The notes: generated from the sequence alone by a model not told the origin. A stretch of 64,000 bases of DNA from CAWKAO01 sp963847665 (GCA_963847665.1 CAWKAO010000002.1:62001-126000), one strand, 5' to 3'; counted from the stretch's first letter, positions 19,679-29,439 are shown. Made by a program: numbers and translations.

Positions 19679-20661
19679 ATGTTAAAACCAAATATCAGCT
19701 CGCATTTATGGGTACTCGGGTCTTTCGGAGAGAGATATGTGCCAGGTGGGTATCATGAGGATATGAAACTTGAAGAAAAATTGGAAGAGATGTCTAAAAT
19801 AGAAGGATATGATGGATTACTGGTATTCTATCCTACATCACCACTTCCTGAAAATCCTGATAAAATCGTGAAATTACTTGGAGATTATGGATTGAAAGTA
19901 GCAAATACAGCAGTAGAAAATTTTACTGACAGAAAATGGCGGCATGGAGCATTGTGTACCAATGAAAAGAAAATCCGTGAGGAAAACATCAAGCTCTGCA
20001 AGGAAGCTGTAGATTTCACTGCCCAGATCCCTGGAGCATCATTAAGGATATGGCCCGCACATGACGGATTTGATTATCCATTTCAGGTTGATTATGAAGA
20101 AGGCTGGAAAACCTTGTGGAAAGCTATAGAGAAATATGCTCACATAATCCAGATGTCATGGTATCAGTAGAATACAAACAGAAAGACCCCAGGCAAAGAC
20201 AATATGTAAGTGACATCGGAAAGATGATGATGCTATTTAGCGATGTTGGCATGGATAATTTTACAGGAGCACTTGATACGGGCCATGCATTGATGAGCCA
20301 GGAAAGTCTTGCAGAGGATGTAGTAATACTTGCCACGCATGGCAAGTTAAATGAAGTACACCTGAACGAAAATTACAGGGATTCAGACCCTGATATGATA
20401 TTCGGGACAATAGCATTCTGGGAGAACCTTGAGATGTACTATTATCTTAATAAATATGATTTTTCAGGATGGCATGAAATAGATATCATAGCACCCAGGG
20501 ATGACAGGGTAAAAGCACTAAAACTTGCTGTAAAAATGACGCTTAAATATGACGAACTTGCAAAAAGATTGCTCAAGCATCAGGATGAGATTGAGAAGAA
20601 TCTGGGAGGGTATCATTTTGCAGATAATATGGAACTTATTATGGATCTTTTATTTAAGTAA
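19679..20661 (+). CDS. Sugar phosphate isomerase/epimerase (AP endonuclease 2 fold), frameshifted
   Basis: Xylose-isomerase-like TIM barrel protein, about 327 aa when repaired. The first frame ends at a TAG after EKYAHIIQM. Adding one base near 20,138 gives HNPDVMVSVEYKQKDPRQRQY, then FTGALDTGHALMSQE (metal-binding Asp and His), LNEVHLNENYRDSD and GWHEIDI, to the TAA at 20,661. These are the typical Glu/Asp/His/Glu metal ligands of the family. A strong CTGGAGG site lies before the ATG. It probably epimerises or isomerises a free sugar or polyol-derived ketose in the same pathway. Relatives include L-rhamnose isomerase-like and tagatose epimerase proteins. Confidence 0.85.
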
Positions 20662-20679
20662 ACGGAACGGTTGCATTTT

Positions 20680-21693
20680 ATGGACTCACTTCAAAGAGTA
20701 ATTACAGCTTTCCAGGGAAAAGTGCCGGATAGGGTCCCGCACTTTGAATTGGAGATATCCAGTTATGTCATAGATAAGATCATACCCGGTGGGGATATTT
20801 ATGATCTGACAGAAAAGCTTGATCTTGATGCGATCTCTCCAAGGGTAAACCAGAAAAGGCAAAAGATAGATGAAAATACTTACAAAGATGAAAGGGGTCT
20901 TATAGTCAAAAAGACGACCCAGGACTATCTTGAGCCTATAAATACTGTAATAAAAGACGAAGCTGACCTGGCAAGATTTGAGTTTCCTGATCCCTATGCA
21001 CCTCACAGATTAGAAGGATTAAAAAAAGCTATAGAGAAGTTCAAGGGTAAAAGAGCCATAATATCATTCTTGAGGGATGGATGGTCCGAGGTAAGGGATT
21101 TACACGGATTTACAAATGCTTTAATAGATATGGTGGATAATCCAAAACTTATAAAAGGAATCCTTGATAAAGCAGTAGAATATTATACTGTGCTTGGAAG
21201 GATCTCTGCTGATATGGGCGCCGAGATCGCATTTAGCGGTGATGATATTGCAGGAAATACTGGCCTGCTAATGAGCCCGGCCCATTTCAAGGAATTTATA
21301 TATCCAGCGATGAAAAAGCTTTATACAAAATGGAAAAGCTTCGGGCTCTATATCATCAAGCATTCAGACGGGGACCTTTATCCTATAATGGACCTGCTTA
21401 TCGACACCGGACTTGATTGCCTTCACCCGATCGATCCTCTTGCCGGTATGAGCCTTAGAAGAGTAAAGAAAGAATATGGGAATAAGATATGTATAATGGG
21501 GAACGTTAACTGTGCAGGAAATCTTGTCCACGGCACCAAAGAAGATGTAATAGAAGAGGTAAAGAGATGCATTGAAGTTGCTGCACCCGGCGGAGGTTAT
21601 ATCCTGTCTTCCAGTAATTCCATACCAAATAGTGTAAAACCGGAAAATTATATTGCTATGGTCGAAGCAGTTAAAGAATATGGCTGGTATTAG
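20680..21693 (+). CDS. URO-D superfamily methyltransferase
   Basis: URO-D fold protein of about 337 aa and the most compact copy in the window: SLQRVITAFQGKVPDRVPHF at the start, AFSGDDIAGNTG, ligand region IKHSDGDLYPIMD (His kept, Cys replaced by Asp), and GGGYILSSSNSIPN at the end. The ATG at 20,680 is preferred over a TTG at 20,671, with GGAACGG upstream. It follows the epimerase gene by 18 bp, so it is probably in that transcript. It resembles corrinoid methyltransferases more than haem-pathway UroD; the substrate is unknown. Confidence 0.88.
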   Translation: MDSLQRVITAFQGKVPDRVPHFELEISSYVIDKIIPGGDIYDLTEKLDLDAISPRVNQKRQKIDENTYKDERGLIVKKTTQDYLEPINTVIKDEADLARFEFPDPYAPHRLEGLKKAIEKFKGKRAIISFLRDGWSEVRDLHGFTNALIDMVDNPKLIKGILDKAVEYYTVLGRISADMGAEIAFSGDDIAGNTGLLMSPAHFKEFIYPAMKKLYTKWKSFGLYIIKHSDGDLYPIMDLLIDTGLDCLHPIDPLAGMSLRRVKKEYGNKICIMGNVNCAGNLVHGTKEDVIEEVKRCIEVAAPGGGYILSSSNSIPNSVKPENYIAMVEAVKEYGWY

Positions 21694-21801
21694 ATGTTTT
21701 TAATGTACTGCAATGTAAGTTCATTGGATCCTATATTTATGGTATTTGAACTTAAAAAAAAGTAATTTTTTTAGTGATTTATAACATTATTTGATTTATA
21801 A

Positions 21802-21818
21802 TTGTTAAAATTTAACAA
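21802..21818. promoter_or_regulatory. 17-bp palindrome before URO-D/corrinoid genes
   Basis: TTGTTAAA-A-TTTAACAA is a perfect palindrome around a central A, 23 bp before the next start codon. This is a typical place for a repressor operator. It resembles the half-sites in front of the RpiR-type gene at 12.3 kb. Confidence 0.4.
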
Positions 21819-21841
21819 AAAAATCTACATAAGGAGATTTG

Positions 21842-22945
21842 ATGGTAAATTTTAAAACGATCGAACCATATTCTGGCGAACCAGATATTAAAAGACTCCT
21901 TGCTGCATTCAAAAGAGAACCCGTTGACAGGGTGCCTAATTTTGAGATACTTATTGAGGATAAACATGTCGAGAAATTCCTTGGAAAATATGCAGGAAAT
22001 ACTCTCTCTTATGGCGGGGATCCCGCAAAGGGTGCAGACGCTGAACAGGGTAGGCCCATGTATCCTGATGACTTCATAGATCTTTGTAATCTGATAGGAC
22101 AGGACGGGATGCTTTTTGATGCAGGGCTCTGGACACCGTTTAGGAGGAGGAATGAAAATGGTGAACTTGTCCCGGCATACGACAGGTCCGTAAAAACAAG
22201 GAAAGACTTTGAAGAATTGATCCTTGATTCTGATTCTGCATTAAAAAGCACGATCTCCTACATCAAGGAATATAAAGACGCTATAGCAAGAAGAAAATCA
22301 AAAATCGGTATCGGTGCAGGCTTTGGATGTATTATGCAGACTCTCTATGAATTTGTCGTAGGGATGAATGATTTTATGATGATGGTCTATGAGGACAGGG
22401 GACTGATAGAAGAAATGATGGAAGTATCCTGCCAGCACCATGTAAAAATCGCGCAGGCTGCGGTTGATGCCGGAGTGGACTTTCTATTCCCTGCAGATGA
22501 TGTTGCTTTTAAAACCGGGTTATTCATACCCCCCAAGATTTTTAAAGAGATATGGACCCCAAGGATGAAAAGAGTATTTGAGCCTGCGGTCAATGCAGGT
22601 GTCCCGGTTTTATTTCATTCAGACGGTAAGATAGATGACATTGTAGAGGACCTTATTGATATGGGACTTAACTGCCTTAACCCAATGGACCCGTACGGGA
22701 TCGATTACAGGGATTATAAAAAAAGATATGGAAGCAGACTTTGCTTGTCCGGTAACATAGATATAGAATTTCCACTTTCAAAAGGCACCCCTGAAGATGT
22801 CGATAATGATGTCAGGGAACATATGGAAGTGTTAAAACCCGGATATGGATATGTAGCGACTGTCTCCCATTCAGTAGTGAATTATATTCCGCATGAAAAT
22901 GTCATTGCTTATTTTAATGCGATCCATAAATACGGTTCTTACTAA
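21842..22945 (+). CDS. URO-D superfamily methyltransferase
   Basis: URO-D fold protein of 367 aa, a close paralogue of the 13.3 kb copy (IEPYSGEPDIKRLLAAFKRE, FPADDVAFKTG, HSDGKIDDIVED, PMDPYGIDYRDYKKRYG). His of the ligand motif is kept and the Cys position is Asp; the late segment YVATVSHSVVNYIP lacks the cysteine of its paralogue. The ATG at 21,842 follows AAGGAG by 5 bp; the in-frame TTG at 21,839 is less likely. It lies 41 bp before the corrinoid protein gene, which strongly supports a corrinoid-linked methyl transfer. A palindrome upstream may be the operator of this small operon. Confidence 0.92.
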   Translation: MVNFKTIEPYSGEPDIKRLLAAFKREPVDRVPNFEILIEDKHVEKFLGKYAGNTLSYGGDPAKGADAEQGRPMYPDDFIDLCNLIGQDGMLFDAGLWTPFRRRNENGELVPAYDRSVKTRKDFEELILDSDSALKSTISYIKEYKDAIARRKSKIGIGAGFGCIMQTLYEFVVGMNDFMMMVYEDRGLIEEMMEVSCQHHVKIAQAAVDAGVDFLFPADDVAFKTGLFIPPKIFKEIWTPRMKRVFEPAVNAGVPVLFHSDGKIDDIVEDLIDMGLNCLNPMDPYGIDYRDYKKRYGSRLCLSGNIDIEFPLSKGTPEDVDNDVREHMEVLKPGYGYVATVSHSVVNYIPHENVIAYFNAIHKYGSY

Positions 22946-22986
22946 ATATATTATAAATAAGATCTTTAAAGAAGGAGTTTTAACCG

Positions 22987-23625
22987 ATGGCAGTACTTGA
23001 TGACATATATGGTGCTACATATTCTGGTGATTATAAAAAAATTGAGGGCCTTGTTAAAATTGCTATTGAAGAGGGCATACCTCCAGAAAAGATAATCCAT
23101 GATGCATTATCGAAAGCAATGATTGATGTCGGAGATAAATTTGGCTTGGGAGAACTCTATATGCCTGACATGTTGCTGTCAGCAAAGACCATGAAAACTG
23201 CGATGGAGAATCTAAAACCTCTTCTTAAGGGAAGCGATTCTACAGCAGAAAGAGGGACAATTGTAATCGGGACAGTAAAGGGTGACCTGCATGATATAGG
23301 TAAAAACCTTGTTATTACAATGGCAGAAGGACAGGGATTTAAAGTAATAGATCTTGGTATTGATGTAGATTTCCAGAAGTTTGTCGAAGCAGTAAAAGCT
23401 AACAAACCCCAGATCGTAGCTTTTTCAGGGCTCCTGACTACAACTCTTGCGAATATTCCGGAACACATAAAAGCATTAGAGGATGCAGGTTTAAGAAAAG
23501 ACCTGGTCCTGGCAGTAGGAGGTGCACCTGTCACACAGCATTTTGCAGATATGTATGGAATCGAGATATATGCCGATAATGCTTCATCAGCAGCCAAGAA
23601 GTTTATTGAATTCGTTTCAAAATAA
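22987..23625 (+). CDS. Corrinoid (B12-binding) methyltransferase carrier protein
   Basis: MtaC/MtbC/MttC-type corrinoid protein (212 aa) that carries the methyl group between two methyltransferases. The N-terminal four-helix cap domain (about residues 1-85) is followed by a Rossmann B12-binding domain with the cobalt-ligand motif KGDLHDIGKN (His102). Further B12 contacts are SGLLTTTL and VGGAPVT. A GAAGGAG site lies before the start. It is the only corrinoid carrier seen in this window, so it probably serves the URO-D neighbour and perhaps all six URO-D and both MttB proteins. The methyl would pass to tetrahydrofolate or another acceptor. Confidence 0.95.
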   Translation: MAVLDDIYGATYSGDYKKIEGLVKIAIEEGIPPEKIIHDALSKAMIDVGDKFGLGELYMPDMLLSAKTMKTAMENLKPLLKGSDSTAERGTIVIGTVKGDLHDIGKNLVITMAEGQGFKVIDLGIDVDFQKFVEAVKANKPQIVAFSGLLTTTLANIPEHIKALEDAGLRKDLVLAVGGAPVTQHFADMYGIEIYADNASSAAKKFIEFVSK

Positions 23626-23741
23626 AGGAATAATAAGCATTAATAGTTTTGATTATGTAAATATATCTCATGAAGGAGGTGAAATAAAAAATAAATCACT
23701 ATAATGGAATAGCGATCATAAAAAACTCAAAAGGAGGAAAA

Positions 23742-24887
23742 ATGAGAAAAATCAAGTTATCGCTAATAATCGTGGTAGCGGTTGCTATGGTGGCAGGCCT
23801 TTCATTTATGTCAGGCTGTACCGAGGGTGCAACTGTTGCTCCAGAGACAGTTATTGTAAAGGAAACTGTAATAGAGACTGTTATTGAGACTGTTGAGGTA
23901 GAAGTGGACTCACCCTATACTTATGAAAAATTCAGGGAGATGGCAGTTGCAGGAGCTTATGAGGGTGATCCCGCTGCAGGGCATACTATGGCTTTTGCAA
24001 ACATCATCAAGTCTTTCCCGTTCTGTACTTCTGTAGAAAATAATATAATCGAGGAATGGGGGCTTGCAGGTGGTTCAATGGATGACCTTACTGTTCTTGA
24101 TAATGCTGCAGATACTGCTCTTGGAATCCAGAATGCTGATATTATTTTCAATAAAAAACCGGAAGTATTCCTTGAATTCCAGCTTGATGCACAGGTAAAT
24201 GCCCAGATAGGAAGAAGAGCAGAAGAACTAGGCATTTATATTATTGCTATAGATGTGCCCGTTCCCGGTTTCCCATTTATGGGCGTAGACAACTATGGTA
24301 CTTCAGTACTGACAGGAAACTGGGCAGCAGACCAAGTGGATGCTGTATATGGGGGATGGGACAATGTGGATAGAGTATTCTTCCTCTGGAACCCTGTTAT
24401 CGGTGAAACAGTAGCAATGAGGATCTACGGCTCCATGGATGTATTTAAAGAAAGATTTGGAGATGAAGGTGATACAAAAGTAGAAGGATCAAAGGCTGTA
24501 CTGGTAGACGCAGGGAGCACAACAGATGAAGCACAGGCTGCAATGGCTGATATTCTTGCAGCTTATCCAGAAGATGAGAATATTATGGTATTCTGCCTAA
24601 ATGATCAGACTTCTGCAGGTGTTCAGGCAGCAGCAGATATAGCAGGCAGATGGGATCCTGATAAATGGATGATAATGTCACAGGGTCTTGATGAACTTGG
24701 TATGCAGCTGATCAGGGAGGATGTTGTAGATGGTGACAGTGCTTATTTCCCGGAAAAATACGGTGAATACCTGATTCCAGGCGCACTGGCCTATATGTAT
24801 GGAAACCCTGTTCCTGCGTATATGTTTGTCGATAATGTAATAATAACAACGGATAATATTGACGAATATTATCCCCAGATAAAATAA
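23742..24887 (+). CDS. Sugar ABC transporter substrate-binding lipoprotein
   Basis: Extracellular solute-binding lipoprotein of the ribose-binding (Peripla_BP_4) type, 381 aa. The first 26 residues are a lipoprotein signal peptide with lipobox FMSGC. A Thr/Val/Glu-rich linker of about 30 residues follows, then the two-lobed binding domain (GIQNADIIF, IIAIDVPVPGFPFMGVDNYG, FCLNDQTSAGVQAAADIAGR). An AAAGGAGGAAAA ribosome site is very strong. It is the first gene of the importer and is separated from the ATPase gene by a stable hairpin. The family binds monosaccharides, polyols or rhizopine-like sugars; the ligand cannot be read from sequence. Confidence 0.95.
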   Translation: MRKIKLSLIIVVAVAMVAGLSFMSGCTEGATVAPETVIVKETVIETVIETVEVEVDSPYTYEKFREMAVAGAYEGDPAAGHTMAFANIIKSFPFCTSVENNIIEEWGLAGGSMDDLTVLDNAADTALGIQNADIIFNKKPEVFLEFQLDAQVNAQIGRRAEELGIYIIAIDVPVPGFPFMGVDNYGTSVLTGNWAADQVDAVYGGWDNVDRVFFLWNPVIGETVAMRIYGSMDVFKERFGDEGDTKVEGSKAVLVDAGSTTDEAQAAMADILAAYPEDENIMVFCLNDQTSAGVQAAADIAGRWDPDKWMIMSQGLDELGMQLIREDVVDGDSAYFPEKYGEYLIPGALAYMYGNPVPAYMFVDNVIITTDNIDEYYPQIK

Positions 24888-24905
24888 ATAACTAAAGTTA
24901 TTAAT

Positions 24906-24939
24906 CTTAGGAGGGCTTTTATCCAAAAGCCCTCCTAAG
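24906..24939 (+). terminator. Intercistronic hairpin after the binding-protein gene
   Basis: A perfect 15-bp stem (24,906-24,920 with 24,925-24,939) closes a 4-base loop. No U-run follows, so it is more likely a partial terminator or 3'-stabilising structure. It would keep binding-protein mRNA in excess over the ATPase and permease mRNA. Confidence 0.7.
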
Positions 24940-24991
24940 ATAAAGGTTATAAAAATTATTTGAAATTTGAATTATTAGGAAAGGCAAAATA

Positions 24992-26482
24992 ATGCCATCA
25001 AATAATGTAGTTTTGGAAATGAAAAATATCACTAAAAATTTTCCAGGAGTAAAAGCTCTGGATGATGTCTCGATAGATTTAAAAAAAGGTGAGATACTGG
25101 GGCTTCTTGGAGAAAACGGGGCAGGTAAATCTACCCTAATGAAGATACTTTCGGGTGCATATAAGCTTGAAGAAGGAGAGATAATAGTCGATGGTGAATC
25201 TAAAGTCTTTACTCATCCTATGCAAAGCTTACAGGCCGGAGTAAGAGTAATATATCAGGAGCTCACTTCTTTTGAGCCACTTACAGTTTCCGAAAATATC
25301 TTTGCTGGAGAATCTATTACAAATAAGGCAGGATTTATATCCTGGAGGAAGATGAACAGAAGAGCAAAAGAGATATTATCTACACTTGGATCTACAGTCA
25401 GGCCAACAGCACTCGTTGAGAACCTGACAGTTGCCGAGAAACAGATCGTTGAAATCGCTAAAGCTATCCATGGCAATGTCAAGATACTTGTAATGGACGA
25501 ACCTACATCTGCTCTTGATGAAAAAGATGTAAATGCACTCTATGATGTCATTAGAAAATTAAAAGAACGTGGAGTTGCAATAATATATATAACTCATCGC
25601 ATGGAAGAGATCTTTCAGATAACCGATAGAGTGATTGTCTTACGTGATGGTCAAAAAGTCGGAGATGAGTTTACCCCTAAGACTAACAGGTCGTCTCTTG
25701 TAAGCATGATAGTTGGGAAAAATTTATCTGAACAATATCCTAAAAGGGACATACCCAAAGGCGAGAAAATCCTTGAAGTAAATGACCTTTCATATTTAAA
25801 AAGAGTCAAAGGTGTATCTTTTTACCTGAAAAAAGGAGAGATTGTCGCATTTTTTGGATTACTTGGTGCGGGTACCCACCAGCTTTTTTCAATCCTGTTT
25901 GGCGATAAAAAAGCTTCTGGTGGAGAAATATTGATAGAAGGTAAAAAAGTAAATATTAATCATCCCAATAGGGCAAAAAAGATGGGGATGGGCTACGTAC
26001 CTTTAGACCGAAAAGAAGAGGGTGTGGCGACAGTAATGGATGTAAAGCAAAATATTACTTCTTCAAATATAGAGGGTATTGGAAATGGTTTTATGCTTAA
26101 CAGGAAGACCGAAAAAACACATGCTAAAAAGTGGGTAGACAGGCTTTCCATTAAAACTCCTTCAATAGATACAGTAGTCAATAGTCTTTCGGGTGGAAAC
26201 CAGCAAAAAGTAGTTGTTGCAAAATGGCTGGAAAGACAGTCAAAAATACTTCTTATGAATGAACCGACAAGAGGAATAGATGTCGGCTCCAAAGCTGAGA
26301 TATATACCATTGCTGAGGATCTTTGTGATCATGGTGTAGGAGTCTTGATAGTGTCCAGTGAACTTCCAGAAATAATGGCAATATCAGACAGGGTCTATGT
26401 TATGAGGGACGGCTATATAGTGGGAGAATTTGAGACTAAAAAAACTTCTCAAGAAGAATTAATGCATCTTGCTTCAGCTTAA
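24992..26482 (+). CDS. Sugar ABC transporter ATP-binding protein (RbsA/MglA-like)
   Basis: Double-domain ABC ATPase of 496 aa that powers a CUT2-class sugar importer. The N-terminal domain has Walker A GENGAGKST, Q-loop region VIYQE and Walker B ILVMDEPTSALDE. The C-terminal domain has the degenerate Walker A GLLGAGTHQL normal for this family, signature LSGGNQQKVVVAKWL, and ILLMNEPTRGIDVGSKAEI. The N-terminal signature is LTVAEKQIVEIAKA, also family-typical. It is followed 21 bp later by the first permease. Confidence 0.96.
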   Translation: MPSNNVVLEMKNITKNFPGVKALDDVSIDLKKGEILGLLGENGAGKSTLMKILSGAYKLEEGEIIVDGESKVFTHPMQSLQAGVRVIYQELTSFEPLTVSENIFAGESITNKAGFISWRKMNRRAKEILSTLGSTVRPTALVENLTVAEKQIVEIAKAIHGNVKILVMDEPTSALDEKDVNALYDVIRKLKERGVAIIYITHRMEEIFQITDRVIVLRDGQKVGDEFTPKTNRSSLVSMIVGKNLSEQYPKRDIPKGEKILEVNDLSYLKRVKGVSFYLKKGEIVAFFGLLGAGTHQLFSILFGDKKASGGEILIEGKKVNINHPNRAKKMGMGYVPLDRKEEGVATVMDVKQNITSSNIEGIGNGFMLNRKTEKTHAKKWVDRLSIKTPSIDTVVNSLSGGNQQKVVVAKWLERQSKILLMNEPTRGIDVGSKAEIYTIAEDLCDHGVGVLIVSSELPEIMAISDRVYVMRDGYIVGEFETKKTSQEELMHLASA

Positions 26483-26503
26483 TATTAATGAAAGGTAGAA
26501 TAT

Positions 26504-27493
26504 ATGGAAGAAATCAAGCAGGAATTAGGACCGGAAAGAAAAAGATTTAAATTAACTGATACTATTATACTTCTTGCAATCCTGATCGTACTTTTTACTT
26601 TCTTTTCATTGGCAAATAGGCAGTTTATTGCTTATGACAACATAAGTACCATGTTAAAAAATATGGTCCTGACCGGTGTACTGGCGCTCGGGCTCACTCC
26701 TCTTATGATAGCAAGAGGGCTTGACATCTCTTTCGGGTCCACTATCTCATTCGCAACTGTTGTTATGGCCATACTTTATAGCATAGCAGGGTTGAACCTC
26801 TGGGTGACTTTGATAATAGGGGTACTGATAGGGGTAATAATCGGCCTTATAAATGGACTTCTGATTGAATTTTTTGACCTTATCCCAATAATACTTACAT
26901 TAGGTACGATGGCAATATTACAGGCTCTTGCACTTGTTGTGGCAAATACATATGCAGAGACTTATTCTATCCTGATGCTTACTGACCCTCTTTATTATTT
27001 TGCCACAAAGACTTTTTTAAAGATCCCTTATCCTATAATGGTGCTGGTGGTACTAATACTTGTCTACTGGTTTGTTTTAAACAAAACCAAGGTGGGAAGA
27101 ACAATTTATCTTATTGGGGCAAATCCACAGGTAGCAAAATTATCCGGGGTCAAGGTCAGAAAAGTAAAAATACTTCTTTATGTTTTTATGGGCGCGGCAA
27201 CAGGTATAGCGTCGGTTATAATGATCGCAATAACGGGAGTAGGGATGTCTTACCATGGCGCTAAACTATCACTTCCGACACTTTCAGCTGTCCTGCTTGG
27301 GGGAATATCGCTTATGGGTGGCGCTGGAAGTGTGTGGGGGACCCTGATAGGTGTACTTATCGTCACTATCATATTCAATGGATTATCGGTATTAAATGTA
27401 CCGTCCTATTATATACAGTTATTCCAGGGTCTTGCACTTATAATAATTGTAGCTGCTTATGAAATAAGGAACAAAAGAGCAGCAGCGAGGTAA
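26504..27493 (+). CDS. Sugar ABC transporter permease (RbsC-like, first)
   Basis: Membrane permease of 329 aa, with about nine to ten hydrophobic segments beginning at LTDTIILLAILIVLFTFFSL. It has the family loop LGANPQVAKLSGV-type motif (LIGANPQVAKLSGVKV) and LLGGISLMGGAGSVWGTLIG near the C-terminus. It forms the membrane channel together with the next gene product. Two different RbsC-like permeases with one ATPase is the arrangement seen in galactofuranose-type (YtfT/YjfF) importers, in contrast to the single RbsC of ribose systems. Confidence 0.95.
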   Translation: MEEIKQELGPERKRFKLTDTIILLAILIVLFTFFSLANRQFIAYDNISTMLKNMVLTGVLALGLTPLMIARGLDISFGSTISFATVVMAILYSIAGLNLWVTLIIGVLIGVIIGLINGLLIEFFDLIPIILTLGTMAILQALALVVANTYAETYSILMLTDPLYYFATKTFLKIPYPIMVLVVLILVYWFVLNKTKVGRTIYLIGANPQVAKLSGVKVRKVKILLYVFMGAATGIASVIMIAITGVGMSYHGAKLSLPTLSAVLLGGISLMGGAGSVWGTLIGVLIVTIIFNGLSVLNVPSYYIQLFQGLALIIIVAAYEIRNKRAAAR

Positions 27494-27530
27494 TTTAACC
27501 ATTATAAATTAGTTCTGATGAGGTTTATTT

Positions 27531-28517
27531 ATGAACGGTAAAAAGTTTTTAAACACAATAAATGTATTTGGAAAGAATTCCATGACTCCGACTCTCTTAA
27601 TAGTATATGGCCTTATGATCGTAATATTTACTTCAATAAACCCCTTATATGTTAGCCTTGAGAATATAAAAAGCATTTCAGCAAATCTGACAATATCAGG
27701 CATTATGGCAGTTGGGCTTACTACTGTAATCCTTACAGGCAACTTTGATATTTCGGTCGGTTCCATACTTGGCATGTCAGCAATAATATGCTCGAAATTA
27801 TTTAATATTGAAGGTGTTTCAATGCCACTACCAGTGGTTATACTTGCAGGTATAGCAGTGGGTGCTGCGATAGGCGCGATCAATGGTTTTCTTGTATCTT
27901 ATGTAGGTATTAATTCAATAATATCGACCCTTGGCACGTTAGCTGTTTTCAGGGGTCTTGCTTATATTTATGCAACTGAGACTGCGAGAATATACAGCAA
28001 ACCATTTATTCACATCGGCAGGGGTTACCTTTTTAAGAATATTCCCCTGACTATGATTTATTTTATTGTCATACTTGTGATAATGTACCTGGTGTTGCGG
28101 TTTACCAGATTTGGCAGGAATATTTATCAGGTCGGAGCAAATAATACTGCAGCAAGACTGGCAGGCATAAGTGTCAAAAAAACAGTATTTTATACCTTCA
28201 TCATATCTGGAGCCACTGCTGGTATAGGAGGCATACTTCTTGCATCCCAGCTGGCATTTGCCCAGGGTGAGTTTGGGCTTGGTTATGAATTTAAAATCCT
28301 TACTATTTGCGTACTTGCTGGAATTTCGCTTGCCGGGGGCAGAGGAACTCTTGTCGGAGTGCTTGTTGCCACCCTGATCTTGGGGTCAATATCAAATGGG
28401 CTTGCACTTGCTGATGTTCCCATTGATTGGCGCGATGCATTTCAGGGTATTATACTTATTCTGGCAATACTTATTGATTCAGTAAGAGTAAGAAGGCGCG
28501 AACTGTTAAAAGCATAA
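27531..28517 (+). CDS. Sugar ABC transporter permease (RbsC-like, second)
   Basis: Second permease of 328 aa, homologous to the preceding gene: TISGIMAVGLTTVILTGNFD, VGSILGMSAI, QVGANNTAARLAGISV and LAGISLAGGRGTLVGVL. About ten hydrophobic segments are visible. It completes a lipoprotein-ATPase-permease-permease importer transcribed as a unit. A small 6-bp hairpin (28,519-28,534) follows the stop and may mark the end of the importer message. Confidence 0.95.
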   Translation: MNGKKFLNTINVFGKNSMTPTLLIVYGLMIVIFTSINPLYVSLENIKSISANLTISGIMAVGLTTVILTGNFDISVGSILGMSAIICSKLFNIEGVSMPLPVVILAGIAVGAAIGAINGFLVSYVGINSIISTLGTLAVFRGLAYIYATETARIYSKPFIHIGRGYLFKNIPLTMIYFIVILVIMYLVLRFTRFGRNIYQVGANNTAARLAGISVKKTVFYTFIISGATAGIGGILLASQLAFAQGEFGLGYEFKILTICVLAGISLAGGRGTLVGVLVATLILGSISNGLALADVPIDWRDAFQGIILILAILIDSVRVRRRELLKA

Positions 28518-28568
28518 AAACCATCTTTATGGTTCACTAAATTATTTGTTATTGGAGTTAATATTTTT

Positions 28569-29399
28569 ATGGTTTCAATAAATTTCCATGATATTAATTT
28601 CTGGATAGGGGATAATAATCTTTCAAAGAAATATTCTGTAGATGAAGGAGAATTAGCCGGTATCCTTGCTGGAAGAGAAAAAAAATATGGGATAACTGGC
28701 ACCACGGTCACTCATTTTAATTCTCTTTTTTATTACCCGTCTGCCGGTAATGACCTTCTTTCTATATTACTGGAAAAAATGTATAATGCGCCACCTTCAC
28801 AACTGCAGGGAACCCGGAATGTGTTTGGAGCAATGCTGCTCGAGCATGAATCCATTGCAGAACCAAAGAATTTTGAAAATAGCCTTACAAAAAGATACCG
28901 TCAGGGTTTCAGGCTTTTGCGGTTATTCCCAAAAACTCAAAAATACCCTTATGTACAAAAACTATTAAAAAGAATTTTTGAGATCCTGGACCATTACAAT
29001 TTTCCGGTGATGATAAGTCTGGATGAGATAGATATCACCGGCGATAAAGCTATTGAATGGGAAAAACTGCTTGAGATCGCAGATAAGTTTAAAAACATTC
29101 CACTCATAATCGATGGAGGAAACTCAAAAGAATTAATGTATAACAGTTATCTTTTTGCACTTCTAAAAAACAGTTCAAATATCTTTTTAAATACACATAA
29201 TCTTTTTGGTATAAACCAGATAGAAGACCTTGTATCTGCATCAGGGCCCAACAGGATATTGTTTGATTCTTACTTTCCATATTATGAGCCGTTTCTTTCT
29301 GTAGAAAGAATACTTGAATCTGGTCTAAAAGACGAAGAAAAAACCCTGGTCGCAGGAAAGAATATAGAAAAGCTATACTCTGGTATAAAAATATCTTGA
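28569..29399 (+). CDS. Amidohydrolase-2-like protein with degenerate metal site
   Basis: A 276-aa protein that looks like a divergent TIM-barrel amidohydrolase. Traces of the family are INFHDINFWIG at the start, PVMISLDEID, NTHNLFG, and ILFDSYFPYYEP, where active members have FGTDxPx. The expected H-x-H motif is not clear, so catalysis is uncertain. It starts with an ATG after GGAGTT, 51 bp after the permease, and precedes a canonical amidohydrolase by 40 bp. The two may form a heteromeric enzyme or act in series on a lactone or sugar acid. Function unknown. Confidence 0.75.
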   Translation: MVSINFHDINFWIGDNNLSKKYSVDEGELAGILAGREKKYGITGTTVTHFNSLFYYPSAGNDLLSILLEKMYNAPPSQLQGTRNVFGAMLLEHESIAEPKNFENSLTKRYRQGFRLLRLFPKTQKYPYVQKLLKRIFEILDHYNFPVMISLDEIDITGDKAIEWEKLLEIADKFKNIPLIIDGGNSKELMYNSYLFALLKNSSNIFLNTHNLFGINQIEDLVSASGPNRILFDSYFPYYEPFLSVERILESGLKDEEKTLVAGKNIEKLYSGIKIS

Positions 29400-29439
29400 C
29401 CTCTAATTATTATTTAATAATTTATGATGGAGTAATCGA

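Noticed and set aside
21694..21841. Cobalamin riboswitch before the URO-D/corrinoid genes
   Set aside because: The 148-bp spacer is AT-rich and lacks the conserved B12-box and the GC-rich arms expected.
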